DNA of 64,000 nucleotides from Candidatus Electryonea clarkiae (GTDB taxonomy: Bacteria; Electryoneota; Electryoneia; Electryoneales; Electryoneaceae), in NCBI GenBank assembly GCA_030765455.1, contig JAVCCM010000103.1:62001-126000 (forward strand), read 5' to 3'. The number at the start of each line of letters is the position of its first letter. Positions within the stretch are counted from its first letter, which is position 1. The notes beneath the pieces are model-generated. The model saw only the letters and a list, made by a program, of their open reading frames with translations. It was not told the origin of the DNA and ran no database searches. A program made the position numbers and the translations under genes. Shown piece after piece: positions 17,394-26,465 of this stretch.

Positions 17394-19633
17394 AACAGTT
17401 TATTGATCCACTTGCGGGTTTAAATGACGCCCAGAGGGAAGCAGCGAGTTGTACAGAGGGAGCTGTGCTGGTTCTTGCAGGAGCCGGAAGCGGCAAGACA
17501 AGAGTCCTGGCACACAGGGTTGCAAACGTAGTTCACCAAAAACATGCCAGACCCTGGCAGATCCTGGCGGTTACTTTTACCAATAAATCAGCGCGTGAGT
17601 TGAAAGAGAGAGTTGCTGCAATTACTCCAGACGGTGATGAAGTAGCTGCCGGAACATTTCACTCAATATTCCTTCGAATGCTTCGCCGTGAGGCGAAAGC
17701 GATAGATTATCCGCGTGATTTCACGGTTTTTGATATGGACGATTCAAACCGTCTGGTTAAAATGATTCTGAATGAAAAAGGTGAAAAACGTTTTCAGCCC
17801 CGTTCAATTCGCGCTGCAATCAGCCGAATGAAAAATGATATGATAACACCGGAGCAGCATGAGAACAGAGCGAAAACGTCGGATCAGAAATTTATCAATG
17901 AAGTTTACCGTGAATATGAAAACAGGTTGCTCCAATATGCCGGAATGGATTTTGATGACTTGTTGATTCGTCCAATTGGTTTGCTGAAAAATCATCCTTC
18001 AGTGTTGGCATACTGGAGAGACAGGTGGCGTTATATCCATGTGGATGAATACCAGGACACTAACCTGGCTCAATTTGAATTGATTAAAATCCTGGGCGGC
18101 TCCAGACCAAACCTCTGTGTTGTGGGTGATGATGATCAGTCAATTTATGGATGGCGAGGCGCGCGAGTCGAAAATATTTTCCGTTTTCGCGAAGCTTTCG
18201 AAGGAACAAAGGTATTCAGACTTGAACAAAATTATAGAAGTACTCAGCCGATACTCGAGCTTGCTCATTCTGTAGTTTCCAGGAGTACAATGCGGGAAGA
18301 CAAAAAACTATGGACTGAAAAGAAAGAGGGGAAAAAACCAGAGGTGATCCGTCTCTCGACTGAAGCCGACGAAGCCGGCGAAGTAGTTGACAGAATAGGG
18401 CGTGAAGTTTTGAGCGGAAAACGTGAATACAGAGATTATGCAATCCTGTACCGGACAAATGCTCAATCTCGTTTGTTTGAAGATGCATTGAGAAGCAGGA
18501 GATTTCCCTACCAGGTAATCGGCTCACTCCGTTTTTACGACAGAAAAGAGATCAGGGATGCACTTGCATATTTCAAAATATGCATCAATCCCCGTGACGA
18601 TGTTTCATTGCGCAGGATTATTTCAGAACCACCGCGCGGGATTGGTACTACTACCCTGGATCACCTCGTCGAATGGTCAAGAGCAAACGACACAACTTTG
18701 ACAAAAGCGCTTATAAATGGGGAAGTGGTTGAGGGATTAAGCTCCCGTGGAGCCAATAATTGTCGAAAATTTGGCGAACAAATTGAGAATTGGCGTAATG
18801 AGCTTAAAGAAAAGAAATTGAATGAGTGGGCAAAGTGGGTACTTGAAGATTCCGGTTATATCCGGCGTCTTGAAGATGGCGATAAGTTCGAAAATGCTAC
18901 ACGTCTCGATAACATAAATGAGCTAATCAGCGGGTTGGCACAGTTTGAGGAAGAGGCTGACGAATCAGAAAATGGATTGGCGGATTTTGTTGAACAGGTC
19001 GCGTTAGCAACGGATATTGATAAATATGATCCGGAGGCTGACAGCGTGCGTATGATGACTATTCACTCTGCAAAAGGACTTGAATTTCCTGTCGTTTTTG
19101 TTACAGGACTCGAGAAGGGGCTTTTCCCCTTTGAAAGAATGGGTGATTCGGATTACGACCCAGATGAAGAGAGACGGCTTTTTTATGTAGCTGTTACCCG
19201 GGCTGAAAAAGAACTGATCCTTACTATGGCATGGCAAAGAAGAAAATGGGGAGTTCTTTCGGGGTGTGCGCCAAGCCCGTTTCTCAAGGAATTGCCACGG
19301 GAATTTATAAGCGAATCCGGTACATCATCCCCCTATGCTGCCAAGCAGGGTTCCTTAGGGTTTGGATCGAGCCGGGACAGAAATTCAAAGAAGGCAGTGA
19401 GCAGTTTCAGGAAAACAAATACATCATCATCTCAAAAACAAGAAACTATTTCACCGGATGATATCCCCGCAATCCATTATGGTGATCTTGTCAGGCATAA
19501 AGTGTTTGGCGATGGTATGGTAGTTAATGCAGTAAAGTATCGCAATGATATTAAGGTTACAGTAGAATTCGAAGACGGTCAACATGACCTTCTTCAAAGT
19601 AAAGCGAAACTTCAGCCCTTAAAAGATTTTTAG
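17390..19633 (+). CDS. pcrA: UvrD/PcrA-type DNA helicase
   Basis: Superfamily-1A 3'-5' helicase for repair and removal of proteins from DNA. Motifs: GAGSGKT at residues 31-37, the AGTFHSIF block (motif Ib region), VDEYQDTN near 218, GDDDQSIYGWRGA near 246, QNYRSTQPIL, TIHSAKGLEFPVVF and VAVTRAEKEL. The C-terminus (from about residue 695) has the small PcrA Tudor-like domain HYGDLVRHKVFGDGMVV that contacts RNA polymerase in Gram-positives. Length 747 aa fits PcrA/UvrD. Coupled to mltG by a four-base overlap and to nadC by a shared base (TAGTG). Confidence 0.95.
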   Translation: MKQFIDPLAGLNDAQREAASCTEGAVLVLAGAGSGKTRVLAHRVANVVHQKHARPWQILAVTFTNKSARELKERVAAITPDGDEVAAGTFHSIFLRMLRREAKAIDYPRDFTVFDMDDSNRLVKMILNEKGEKRFQPRSIRAAISRMKNDMITPEQHENRAKTSDQKFINEVYREYENRLLQYAGMDFDDLLIRPIGLLKNHPSVLAYWRDRWRYIHVDEYQDTNLAQFELIKILGGSRPNLCVVGDDDQSIYGWRGARVENIFRFREAFEGTKVFRLEQNYRSTQPILELAHSVVSRSTMREDKKLWTEKKEGKKPEVIRLSTEADEAGEVVDRIGREVLSGKREYRDYAILYRTNAQSRLFEDALRSRRFPYQVIGSLRFYDRKEIRDALAYFKICINPRDDVSLRRIISEPPRGIGTTTLDHLVEWSRANDTTLTKALINGEVVEGLSSRGANNCRKFGEQIENWRNELKEKKLNEWAKWVLEDSGYIRRLEDGDKFENATRLDNINELISGLAQFEEEADESENGLADFVEQVALATDIDKYDPEADSVRMMTIHSAKGLEFPVVFVTGLEKGLFPFERMGDSDYDPDEERRLFYVAVTRAEKELILTMAWQRRKWGVLSGCAPSPFLKELPREFISESGTSSPYAAKQGSLGFGSSRDRNSKKAVSSFRKTNTSSSQKQETISPDDIPAIHYGDLVRHKVFGDGMVVNAVKYRNDIKVTVEFEDGQHDLLQSKAKLQPLKDF

Positions 19634-19665
19634 TGATTCAGCATAATCGTACGCTGGAAAATAAA

Positions 19666-20541
19666 ATGAATTTGATTGAAGCAGTTGGAATAGACTGGCT
19701 CGAAAGACATATTGATGAAGCGCTGGCGGAAGACCTGGGGCAGGCAGGAGATATCACCTGTCATGCAACTATCCCGGCTCCGTTACAAGCCCGTGCGGAA
19801 CTTGTTTGCAAACAAGCCGGTATCATAGCCGGTTCTGACTGGGCTGTAAAATGTGGTGAAAGGACTGTTCCTGAAGCATCATGGGTATTCACCGTACGTG
19901 ATGGAGAACGTGTAGAAGCCGGTGATGTTATCGCTGAAGTTACAGGATCGCTGCGTGGGATTTTGATTTCAGAACGTACCGCCCTGAATGGATTGGGACG
20001 TCTCAGTGGTATTGCGACAATGACTGCTGAAGCTATGAGACGAATTAAGGGCACAAATGCAGTCGTTCTTGAGACACGAAAAACCACACCCGGATGGCGG
20101 AAAGCTGAAAAATATGCCGTGCGAATGGGTGGTGCGGAAAATCACCGCATGGGATTATATGACGAGATTTTGATCAAAGAGAATCATATCGATGCTGCCG
20201 GGGGAATATTAAATGCAATTGAGGGCGCAAAAAAGTGGCGACAGCATGATTTAAAGAGGAAAAATATTCCTATTGAAATAGAGGTAAAGAATTTGGAAGA
20301 ACTCGAGACGGCACTGGAAGGAAAACCCGAAAGAATATTACTCGATAACTTCAATATTGATCTACTTAACCGGGCGGTTCAAGATAATAGTGGCGAATGT
20401 GTTCTGGAAGCTTCGGGCGGGATAACACTTGATAATATTGAGTCAATCGCCCATACCGGTGTAGAACGCATCTCATTAGGTGCCTTGACACATTCTGTAA
20501 AACCGCTCGATCTTTCGCTGCTTGTTTTTGAAACATCTTAG
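19666..20541 (+). CDS. nadC: Nicotinate-nucleotide pyrophosphorylase (quinolinate phosphoribosyltransferase)
   Basis: Makes nicotinate mononucleotide from quinolinate and PRPP in de novo NAD synthesis. Motifs: EDLGQAGDIT, ERTALNGLGRLSGIAT, ETRKTTPGWRKAEKYAV, GGAENHRMGLYD, ILIKENHI, and LEASGGITLDNI near the C-terminus. I chose ATG 19666 (MNLIEAVG), which has a GGA eight bases upstream; GTG 19633, overlapping the pcrA stop, would add 11 residues and is a real alternative because it would allow coupling. No nadA/nadB is in the window. Confidence 0.94.
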   Translation: MNLIEAVGIDWLERHIDEALAEDLGQAGDITCHATIPAPLQARAELVCKQAGIIAGSDWAVKCGERTVPEASWVFTVRDGERVEAGDVIAEVTGSLRGILISERTALNGLGRLSGIATMTAEAMRRIKGTNAVVLETRKTTPGWRKAEKYAVRMGGAENHRMGLYDEILIKENHIDAAGGILNAIEGAKKWRQHDLKRKNIPIEIEVKNLEELETALEGKPERILLDNFNIDLLNRAVQDNSGECVLEASGGITLDNIESIAHTGVERISLGALTHSVKPLDLSLLVFETS

Positions 20542-20602
20542 ATGTCCAGGTGCAGGCAGTACGCATTGAATGAATATAACTTGAGAGGAGTAATACAATC
20601 TC

Positions 20603-22330
20603 ATGAATAATGATCAAATGGTTGGCAAATTCACATTTGTCCTTCACTCACATCTTCCATACGTATTATCCCATGGCAAATGGCCCCACGGTATGGTCTG
20701 GCTTTCAGAAGCAGCGAGTGAAACATATATCCCATTCTGGCGGGTCTTTAACAGGCTTCATGAAGAGGGAAAGAATCAAGCAGTAACAATCGGGATAACT
20801 CCAGTCCTCGCTGAACAATTAGCTGATCCGGGATTTAAATATGAATTCAAAGAATATCTCGAGATGAAGCAAACTGCCGCCGAAGCTGATATTATCGATT
20901 TTGAGAAACGATCTGAGCATGAAATGGCTAAAACAGCGCGGTTCTGGCTCGACTGGTATCGGGGGATCGAAGATGATTTTCGGAATACCCTGGGTGAGGA
21001 TATCATCGGTGCATTTGCAGATCTTCAGGATAAGGGTGCAATAGAGATAATTACCAGCGCGGCTACTCATGGATATCTGCCGTTACTGGGCACGGACGAG
21101 GCAGTTGAAACACAGATCCGGGTTGGGGTAGAAACCTACAAAAAACATTTTGGGCGTGATCCTAAAGGTATCTGGCTCCCCGAATGTGCCTATCGTCCCG
21201 GTTATCACTGGGTTAGCCCGGAAGATGAGAATGGAGAAGGTTTTGACCGGAAAGGAATAGAATTTTTCCTTCAAAAATATGGAATCCGCTATTTCATTGT
21301 AGATACTCATCTCCTGAAAGGTGGAACTGCACAGGGCGTTTATCTCCAACGATTCGAAGGATTGAGGCAACTCTGGGATCAAGCAGCAAGTGGTTATGTG
21401 CGCGAGAAAGTCCGCGATGAAGACATCGAAAAGACGCCTTACAGGGTGTATTGGGTAGATGGAACCACCGGCGGTGAAGGAGATCCCATTGGTATCCTCA
21501 GCCGCGACTCAGAGACAAGCCTACAGGTCTGGTCGGGTGAATACGGTTATCCTGGCGATGGTCAATACCTTGATTTTCATAAAAAACATTTTCCCGGAGG
21601 CCACCGGTACTGGCGCGTAACGGATTCACAGGCAGATCTCGGCGATAAGGGTGTTTATGAACTGGGGAAGGTTGAGGAGAGGCTCGAAGAAAACGCACAT
21701 CATTTTGTGTCGATAGTTGAAAAAGTGCTTTCTGAACAGGACAATATCCCGGTCGAAAATCGCCAGGTAGTTAGTCCTTTTGATACGGAACTATTCGGTC
21801 ACTGGTGGTTTGAAGGTGTGAATTGGATAGAAAAGGTCTTGCGAAAAGTTGACGAGTCACCACTGCTGAAGCCGTCAAAAGGCAGCGAGTTAATCGAGTC
21901 TCTTTCTGAAGCGCCGGTTGTCAGGCTTCCGGAAGGCTCATGGGGCGAAGGTGGATTCCACTATATATGGTACAACAATGCAACTCGATGGACATGGAAA
22001 ATTGTTCATGAAGCCGAGAAGTCTATGACCCTGGCAGCAAGGAAATATGGCGGGGAGGAGGGTGAGATAAAAGAAATTCTTGCTCAACTCGGTCGTGAGT
22101 TGTTACTTCTCGAATCAAGCGACTGGCAATTTCTTATCAGCACAAAATCAGCACGTGATTATGCGGAACTTCGTTTCAATCAGCATAGTCAGGATTTCAC
22201 TTTTTTACATACTTTGCTTGAAAAGATTTCAAATGGTGAAGAGAAAACCGCAGAAGAATGGGAACGGTACCAGGCAATATGCCAGCGAGATTCACTTTTT
22301 GCAGACCTTGATCCAAATTATTGGGTTTGA
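20603..22330 (+). CDS. Glycoside hydrolase family 57, probable 1,4-alpha-glucan branching enzyme
   Basis: Family GH57 enzyme with the DUF1957-type layout: VLHSHLPYVLSHGKWPHG at the N-terminus (metal/substrate histidines), GIWLPECAYRPGYHW with the probable nucleophile Glu near residue 193, and VSPFDTELFGHWWFEG with the acid/base Asp near 393; a helical C-terminal domain of about 150 residues follows. GH57 members with this pattern form alpha-1,6 branches in glycogen. Size (575 aa) fits. A GAGAGGAG ribosome site lies about 12 bases upstream of the chosen ATG; ATG 20618 (MVGKF) would be close to other family starts. Cytoplasmic. Confidence 0.88.
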   Translation: MNNDQMVGKFTFVLHSHLPYVLSHGKWPHGMVWLSEAASETYIPFWRVFNRLHEEGKNQAVTIGITPVLAEQLADPGFKYEFKEYLEMKQTAAEADIIDFEKRSEHEMAKTARFWLDWYRGIEDDFRNTLGEDIIGAFADLQDKGAIEIITSAATHGYLPLLGTDEAVETQIRVGVETYKKHFGRDPKGIWLPECAYRPGYHWVSPEDENGEGFDRKGIEFFLQKYGIRYFIVDTHLLKGGTAQGVYLQRFEGLRQLWDQAASGYVREKVRDEDIEKTPYRVYWVDGTTGGEGDPIGILSRDSETSLQVWSGEYGYPGDGQYLDFHKKHFPGGHRYWRVTDSQADLGDKGVYELGKVEERLEENAHHFVSIVEKVLSEQDNIPVENRQVVSPFDTELFGHWWFEGVNWIEKVLRKVDESPLLKPSKGSELIESLSEAPVVRLPEGSWGEGGFHYIWYNNATRWTWKIVHEAEKSMTLAARKYGGEEGEIKEILAQLGRELLLLESSDWQFLISTKSARDYAELRFNQHSQDFTFLHTLLEKISNGEEKTAEEWERYQAICQRDSLFADLDPNYWV

Positions 22331-22608
22331 TGAAAAATGATGCCGTCATTGCGAGGCACGAAGCAATCTCCCGATTCAACTGAAAATCATTCACAAGATA
22401 TAAGGATATGAAAATCAATTAAGAATTAGGAATTATGAATTAGAAATTATTAAACCTCTAATTTTGATCTGTTAATTATTTTTTGCGTTCTTTGCTCCTT
22501 TGTGGCTTTGCGTGAAACAAAAATTGCAGATTCCCGGATCAAGTCCGGGAATGACAAATTTGGTAATCATGTTAATCTTGTAAATCCTGTCGATTCATTG
22601 AATAAAAT
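22331..22608. repeat. Repeat-filled intergenic region, includes dispersed repeat copy 2
   Basis: 22391-22517 is the reverse complement (about 95% by eye) of 16179-16305. Next to it are 'gtcattgcgaggcacgaag' (22344-22362), a phrase repeated in many bacterial genomes, and 'attcccggatcaagtccggg' (22530-22549), whose relative lies at 25982-26001. No gene is visible. Confidence 0.8.
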
Positions 22609-23517
22609 ATGAACACACTCACAAATAATGATCGAGAATTAATATCATCCGACCTAGTCCACCGCCTGGAACCATTATCTCTCCGGGCGAAATTCGTTGT
22701 GGAGGGTTTTCTTACCGGTCTGCATAGAAGCCCATATCATGGATTCAGCGTCGAATTCGCCGAGCATCGTATGTACCAGCCCGGCGATCCATTGAAACAT
22801 GTGGACTGGAAGGTTTTCGGACGTACCGACCGGTTTTATATCAAACAATACCAGGAAGAAACCAATCTCCGGGGGATGATCTTACTCGATCAGAGCTTGT
22901 CTATGCAATATTCCTCGGCGAAATGGGCGACCAAATTTGAATATGGTCGCAGTCTCGCCGCCGCTTTGATTTACCTGATGCTGTCTCAACGAGATGCCGT
23001 GGGATTAACCCTTTTTGATACTGAGATCAGGGACTTTTACCCTGCAAAAAGCGCATTGACCTGGCGAAATGTTCTGTGGAGTTGTCTGGAACAGGCAAAA
23101 ACGGGTGGTAAAACAAAAGTAGGTGCTGCACTTCATCACCTTGCGGAACGAGTTGGCAGACGAGGCATGGTCATCCTGATATCAGATTTGTTAGATGATC
23201 CCGATGAATTGATCAGCGGTCTGCATCATTTTCGCCATAATGGTTATGAAGTTATCGTATTCCAGGTACTCGATCCCAGGGAACTGGATTTTGCCTTTGA
23301 ACGTGAGGCACGATTCGAGGAACTCGAATCGGGTCAGACTATGACCGCGAGCCCCTGGCAGATGCGGGAAGCGTATTCGGAGGAAATGAATACATTCTTA
23401 GAAAAATTACGGTCAGGCTGCTCCCGGCATAAAGTCAGCCTTCATACTGTAACAACCAATACACCATTGGATAAAGCCTTGCTCGAGTTTCTCACGTTCA
23501 GACAAAAGAGGATGTGA
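22609..23517 (+). CDS. DUF58 (von Willebrand A-like) protein
   Basis: 302-aa soluble protein of the DUF58 family: GFSVEFAEHRMYQPGDPL near residue 46 followed by KHVDWKVFGRTDRFYIKQYQEE, the family's defining block, and then a vWA-like fold with LDQSLSM (D-x-S-x-S, a MIDAS-type metal site) near residue 104. DUF58 genes usually sit beside a MoxR AAA+ ATPase and other vWA proteins; here no MoxR neighbour is present, so it may be an orphan. No signal peptide. Role unknown beyond probable protein-complex chaperoning with MoxR. Confidence 0.88.
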   Translation: MNTLTNNDRELISSDLVHRLEPLSLRAKFVVEGFLTGLHRSPYHGFSVEFAEHRMYQPGDPLKHVDWKVFGRTDRFYIKQYQEETNLRGMILLDQSLSMQYSSAKWATKFEYGRSLAAALIYLMLSQRDAVGLTLFDTEIRDFYPAKSALTWRNVLWSCLEQAKTGGKTKVGAALHHLAERVGRRGMVILISDLLDDPDELISGLHHFRHNGYEVIVFQVLDPRELDFAFEREARFEELESGQTMTASPWQMREAYSEEMNTFLEKLRSGCSRHKVSLHTVTTNTPLDKALLEFLTFRQKRM

Positions 23518-23551
23518 AGCAATTAAGAATTATGAATTGAAATCTTCGACG

Positions 23552-23589
23552 TTCTGTCAGGTCTTGAACGAAGTGGAGACCTGACAGAA
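23552..23589. repeat. Perfect 13-bp hairpin palindrome
   Basis: TTCTGTCAGGTCT (23552-23564) and AGACCTGACAGAA (23577-23589) are exact reverse complements around a 12-base loop. It lies 35 bases after the DUF58 stop but has no T tract, so a dispersed palindrome is more likely than an intrinsic terminator. Flanked by 'aagaattatgaatt' repeats on both sides. Confidence 0.75.
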
Positions 23590-23735
23590 ACCCCATTAAG
23601 AATTATGAATTAATAATTGAAAATCTTTAAGATTCTTTGCCCTCTGCGATTTTGAATGAGATAAGAGGTTTTCGTTTTATCATATAATCAAATTATTAGA
23701 ACTTATACCAGGCAAGTACCAAAACGGAAAACACC

Positions 23736-25859
23736 ATGAATGATTTACAAAGAATTAAACAGCTTGAGAAAGAGATCGGTATTAATTTAGAACTTACTGA
23801 CTTTGATACGATTATGGAAATAAATAACGGTTATTCAATCGATAAAAATCAGAATGTTATTGGTTTGAATTTTGATCAGTTTATGCTTGAAAACATTCCT
23901 CAATTATTATTTTCTTTCCAGTATTTATCCAGGTTTAGTTTATATGGAAACAAGCTATCCAAGCTTCCGAAAGAAATATCAGAATTGAAGAATTTGCAAA
24001 CTCTCGATATTTGTTCTAATCAATTAACCGAATTGCCTAATGAAATATCAGAATTAAAGAATTTGCAAACTCTCGATATTAGTTCTAATCAATTAACCGA
24101 ATTGCCTAAGGAAATACTTGAATTCGATATGGAGATTAGATGGGAATTTGCATCGCCTTATAAGGGAATATTCCTTGAAGACAACCCACTCGAATCACCA
24201 CCAATCGAAATTGTAAAGAAAGGCAAAGACGCTGTCAGGGCATATTTCGAGTCGCTTGAAGGTGAAAGACGCGCTCTTAACGAAGTAAAGGTTATTTTAG
24301 TTGGCGACGGCGGAGCGGGAAAGACCTCACTGGTCAAGCGTCTGCTCGGAAATGAATTCGACAAGAATGAATCACAGACACATGGCATAAATATAGACAA
24401 CTGGTTGCTACAAGATGGTAAAGACAAAGTCAAAGTTAATATCTGGGATTTCGGCGGTCAGGAGATCATGCATGCCACCCACCAGTTCTTCCTGTCCAAA
24501 CGCAGCCTTTATATACTTGTTCTTGATGGCAGAAAAGATGAAAAGACGGAATACTGGCTCAAACACATCGAAAGTTTCGGCGGAGATTCACCGGTATTGG
24601 TGGTAATCAATAAAATAGATGAAAACCCCGGCTTCGATGTAAACCGCCCATTTCTCCAGGATAAATACGAAGGCATAAAAGGTTTCTATCGTATTTCATG
24701 CGCTGAAGATGACGGTATAGAACAGTTCAAAGAACAATTGAGCGAAGAGCTGTTACAGCTTGAAATGCGTAAAACTCCTTTCGCTAAAAGTTGGTTTGAG
24801 GTGAAGAAACAATTGGAAGAGATGAAAGAGGATTTCATCTCTTGCGAGAGATATAAGGAAATCTGCGCTGAAGCTGGAGTAGATGAGCAAACGGCACAGG
24901 ATACACTCGTTGATTACCTGAACGATCTCGGTATAGCGCTGCATTTCAAGGATTTCGAGTTAGATGACGTGCATGTGCTCGAACCGGGCTGGGCAACCGG
25001 TGCAGTATATAAAATCATCAACTCAACGGAATTGGCGGACAATAACGGTATCTTGAAGATGAACCGTCTTAAGCATATCCTCAAACAAAGAGAGGGCGAT
25101 AAATACTTCTATCCCCAGGACAAATTCAAATTCATTATCGAATTGATGAAAAAGTTTGAATTGTGTTATGAAATGAAAAACAAGTCTGTACTCATCCCCG
25201 ATTTGACCAAAGTCGCAGAGCCGCCGTTCGGTTTCAATTATGGCGAAGCCCTCAAATTCCGCATTGACTACGATTTCCTGCCGAAATCTGTTATGCCCAG
25301 GTTTATTGTGAACATGCACGAGGATATCAAAGGAAAATTGCTCTGGCGTACGGGAGTAGTTCTTGAGGATAAAGATTTCAAATCCCAAGCTGTGATCAAG
25401 GCGGATGAGGTTGAAAAACGAATATTTATCTACGTGAGTGGAGATCAGAAACGGGATTATTTCGCCGTTATTCTATCCACTTTCCGCAAGATAAACGGCA
25501 GCTTTGAAAAATTGAACGCTGTTGAAAAAATCTGTCTGCCTGATCAGCAGAATATACCGGTTAGCTATCAACACCTTGTAACTCAAGAGGGAATGGGTGT
25601 GAAAGAGTTTGTTCCTGAAGGCGCGGGAAAGTTATATAATGTGCAGGAATTGTTGGGTACTATTAGTATTATTGATAGAACCGAAGAAGAAATGCTCCAG
25701 ATATTGAGAAAACTTAAAGATAAATTTAATACAGAAGATTCTTTATTGAATATCGCACTTGATATTTTCTCCCCAAAATTGAAAGCTGGTCCAGCAGAAT
25801 TGGAATTCAAGCTTGTAAAAGTAAAGGATTTAGTGAAGAAGATATTTTCATCTGAATAG
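23736..25859 (+). CDS. Bacterial Roco protein (LRR-Roc-COR GTPase)
   Basis: 707-aa Roco protein, the family of the human Parkinson kinase LRRK2. Domains: a short leucine-rich-repeat block (residues about 60-155, 23-residue units such as LKNLQTLDISSNQLTELP), a Roc GTPase domain from about 183 with P-loop GDGGAGKTS (190-198), switch DFGGQE (228-233) and NKID (272-275), then a COR dimerisation domain from about 330 to the end. No kinase domain follows. Two LRR units are encoded by nearly identical 69-base repeats. Flanking intergenic regions are full of mobile-looking palindromes, so it may be an accessory gene. Bacterial Roco proteins are nucleotide-regulated dimers of unknown physiological role. 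Confidence 0.92.
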   Translation: MNDLQRIKQLEKEIGINLELTDFDTIMEINNGYSIDKNQNVIGLNFDQFMLENIPQLLFSFQYLSRFSLYGNKLSKLPKEISELKNLQTLDICSNQLTELPNEISELKNLQTLDISSNQLTELPKEILEFDMEIRWEFASPYKGIFLEDNPLESPPIEIVKKGKDAVRAYFESLEGERRALNEVKVILVGDGGAGKTSLVKRLLGNEFDKNESQTHGINIDNWLLQDGKDKVKVNIWDFGGQEIMHATHQFFLSKRSLYILVLDGRKDEKTEYWLKHIESFGGDSPVLVVINKIDENPGFDVNRPFLQDKYEGIKGFYRISCAEDDGIEQFKEQLSEELLQLEMRKTPFAKSWFEVKKQLEEMKEDFISCERYKEICAEAGVDEQTAQDTLVDYLNDLGIALHFKDFELDDVHVLEPGWATGAVYKIINSTELADNNGILKMNRLKHILKQREGDKYFYPQDKFKFIIELMKKFELCYEMKNKSVLIPDLTKVAEPPFGFNYGEALKFRIDYDFLPKSVMPRFIVNMHEDIKGKLLWRTGVVLEDKDFKSQAVIKADEVEKRIFIYVSGDQKRDYFAVILSTFRKINGSFEKLNAVEKICLPDQQNIPVSYQHLVTQEGMGVKEFVPEGAGKLYNVQELLGTISIIDRTEEEMLQILRKLKDKFNTEDSLLNIALDIFSPKLKAGPAELEFKLVKVKDLVKKIFSSE
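23973..24110 (+). repeat. Two 69-bp tandem repeats encoding LRR units
   Basis: 23973-24041 and 24042-24110 differ at only a handful of positions and each encode 23 residues (EISELKNLQTLDI...). The similarity at third codon positions suggests a recent duplication or ongoing gene conversion. Confidence 0.88.
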
Positions 25860-25880
25860 TAAATATAACAACGGTTTATG

Positions 25881-26035
25881 GATTCCTGCCTTCCAGGCTG
25901 TCCGAGAATGCAAAAAGCAGCATAGAATGTCATTCCTGCGAAGGCAGGAATCCAGGTTTAACAACAGGTTGCAATTTTGTGGATTCCCGGATCAAGTCCG
26001 AGAATGACATTCTCGGACAGCCTGCTTCGTAGGAA
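25881..26035. repeat. Nested inverted repeats between Roco and sppA genes
   Basis: GGCTGTCCGAGAATG (25896-25910) is the exact reverse complement of 26008-26022. Inside lie 'gtcattcctgcgaaggcagg' (25928-25947), a palindromic phrase common in bacterial intergenic DNA, and the tight palindrome TCCGAGAATG-A-CATTCTCGGA (25997-26017). No reading frame is supported. This is a composite of REP-like palindromes. Confidence 0.8.
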
Positions 26036-26378
26036 TGACGTAGTGGATTGATCTATGCTAAACTGTTTCACAAGTATCATTTTTTTTGATGCAATATCGA
26101 CATTGTTCTATTTGTATGAATTGAGTTCTGAGTGTAGCTTCCTGGCATCAAGTGTAGTGGTTTGCACAACTATAGACTATTAGATGTTCTGCTCTAAGAA
26201 ATGTCATAAAATCGACTGCTAACCTGATAGATTGAAAGCAGATATGATCATTCTACTAATGAATTCTTTATGGAGATTATTCCGGAATGAGTATTGGCAC
26301 CAACATTGCTTGAGAAAATATGGAAGAAATTGCGAATAGAATATTCGATCTTTATGTATTAACATCTATTCACATGGA

Positions 26379-26412
26379 TTGACAGTAGTTCACACATGAT
26401 AATAGTGAACTA
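26379..26412 (+). promoter_or_regulatory. Possible promoter/operator of the barrel-SppA gene
   Basis: TTGACA (26379-26384) is followed at once by the inverted repeat TAGTTCAC (26386-26393) / GTGAACTA (26405-26412). The AT-rich loop could hold a -10 element (TGATAAT) but the spacing is short. Located 53 bases upstream of the start codon. Suggestive only. Confidence 0.3.
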
Positions 26413-26465
26413 CACATAACTTTAAGAAAAATTGATGTAAAAATTTAGACTTCAAGGGAGAAGAT

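Noticed and set aside
23552..23589. Intrinsic terminator of the DUF58 gene
   Set aside because: The stem is perfect but no T run follows, and it belongs to a repeat-rich gap.
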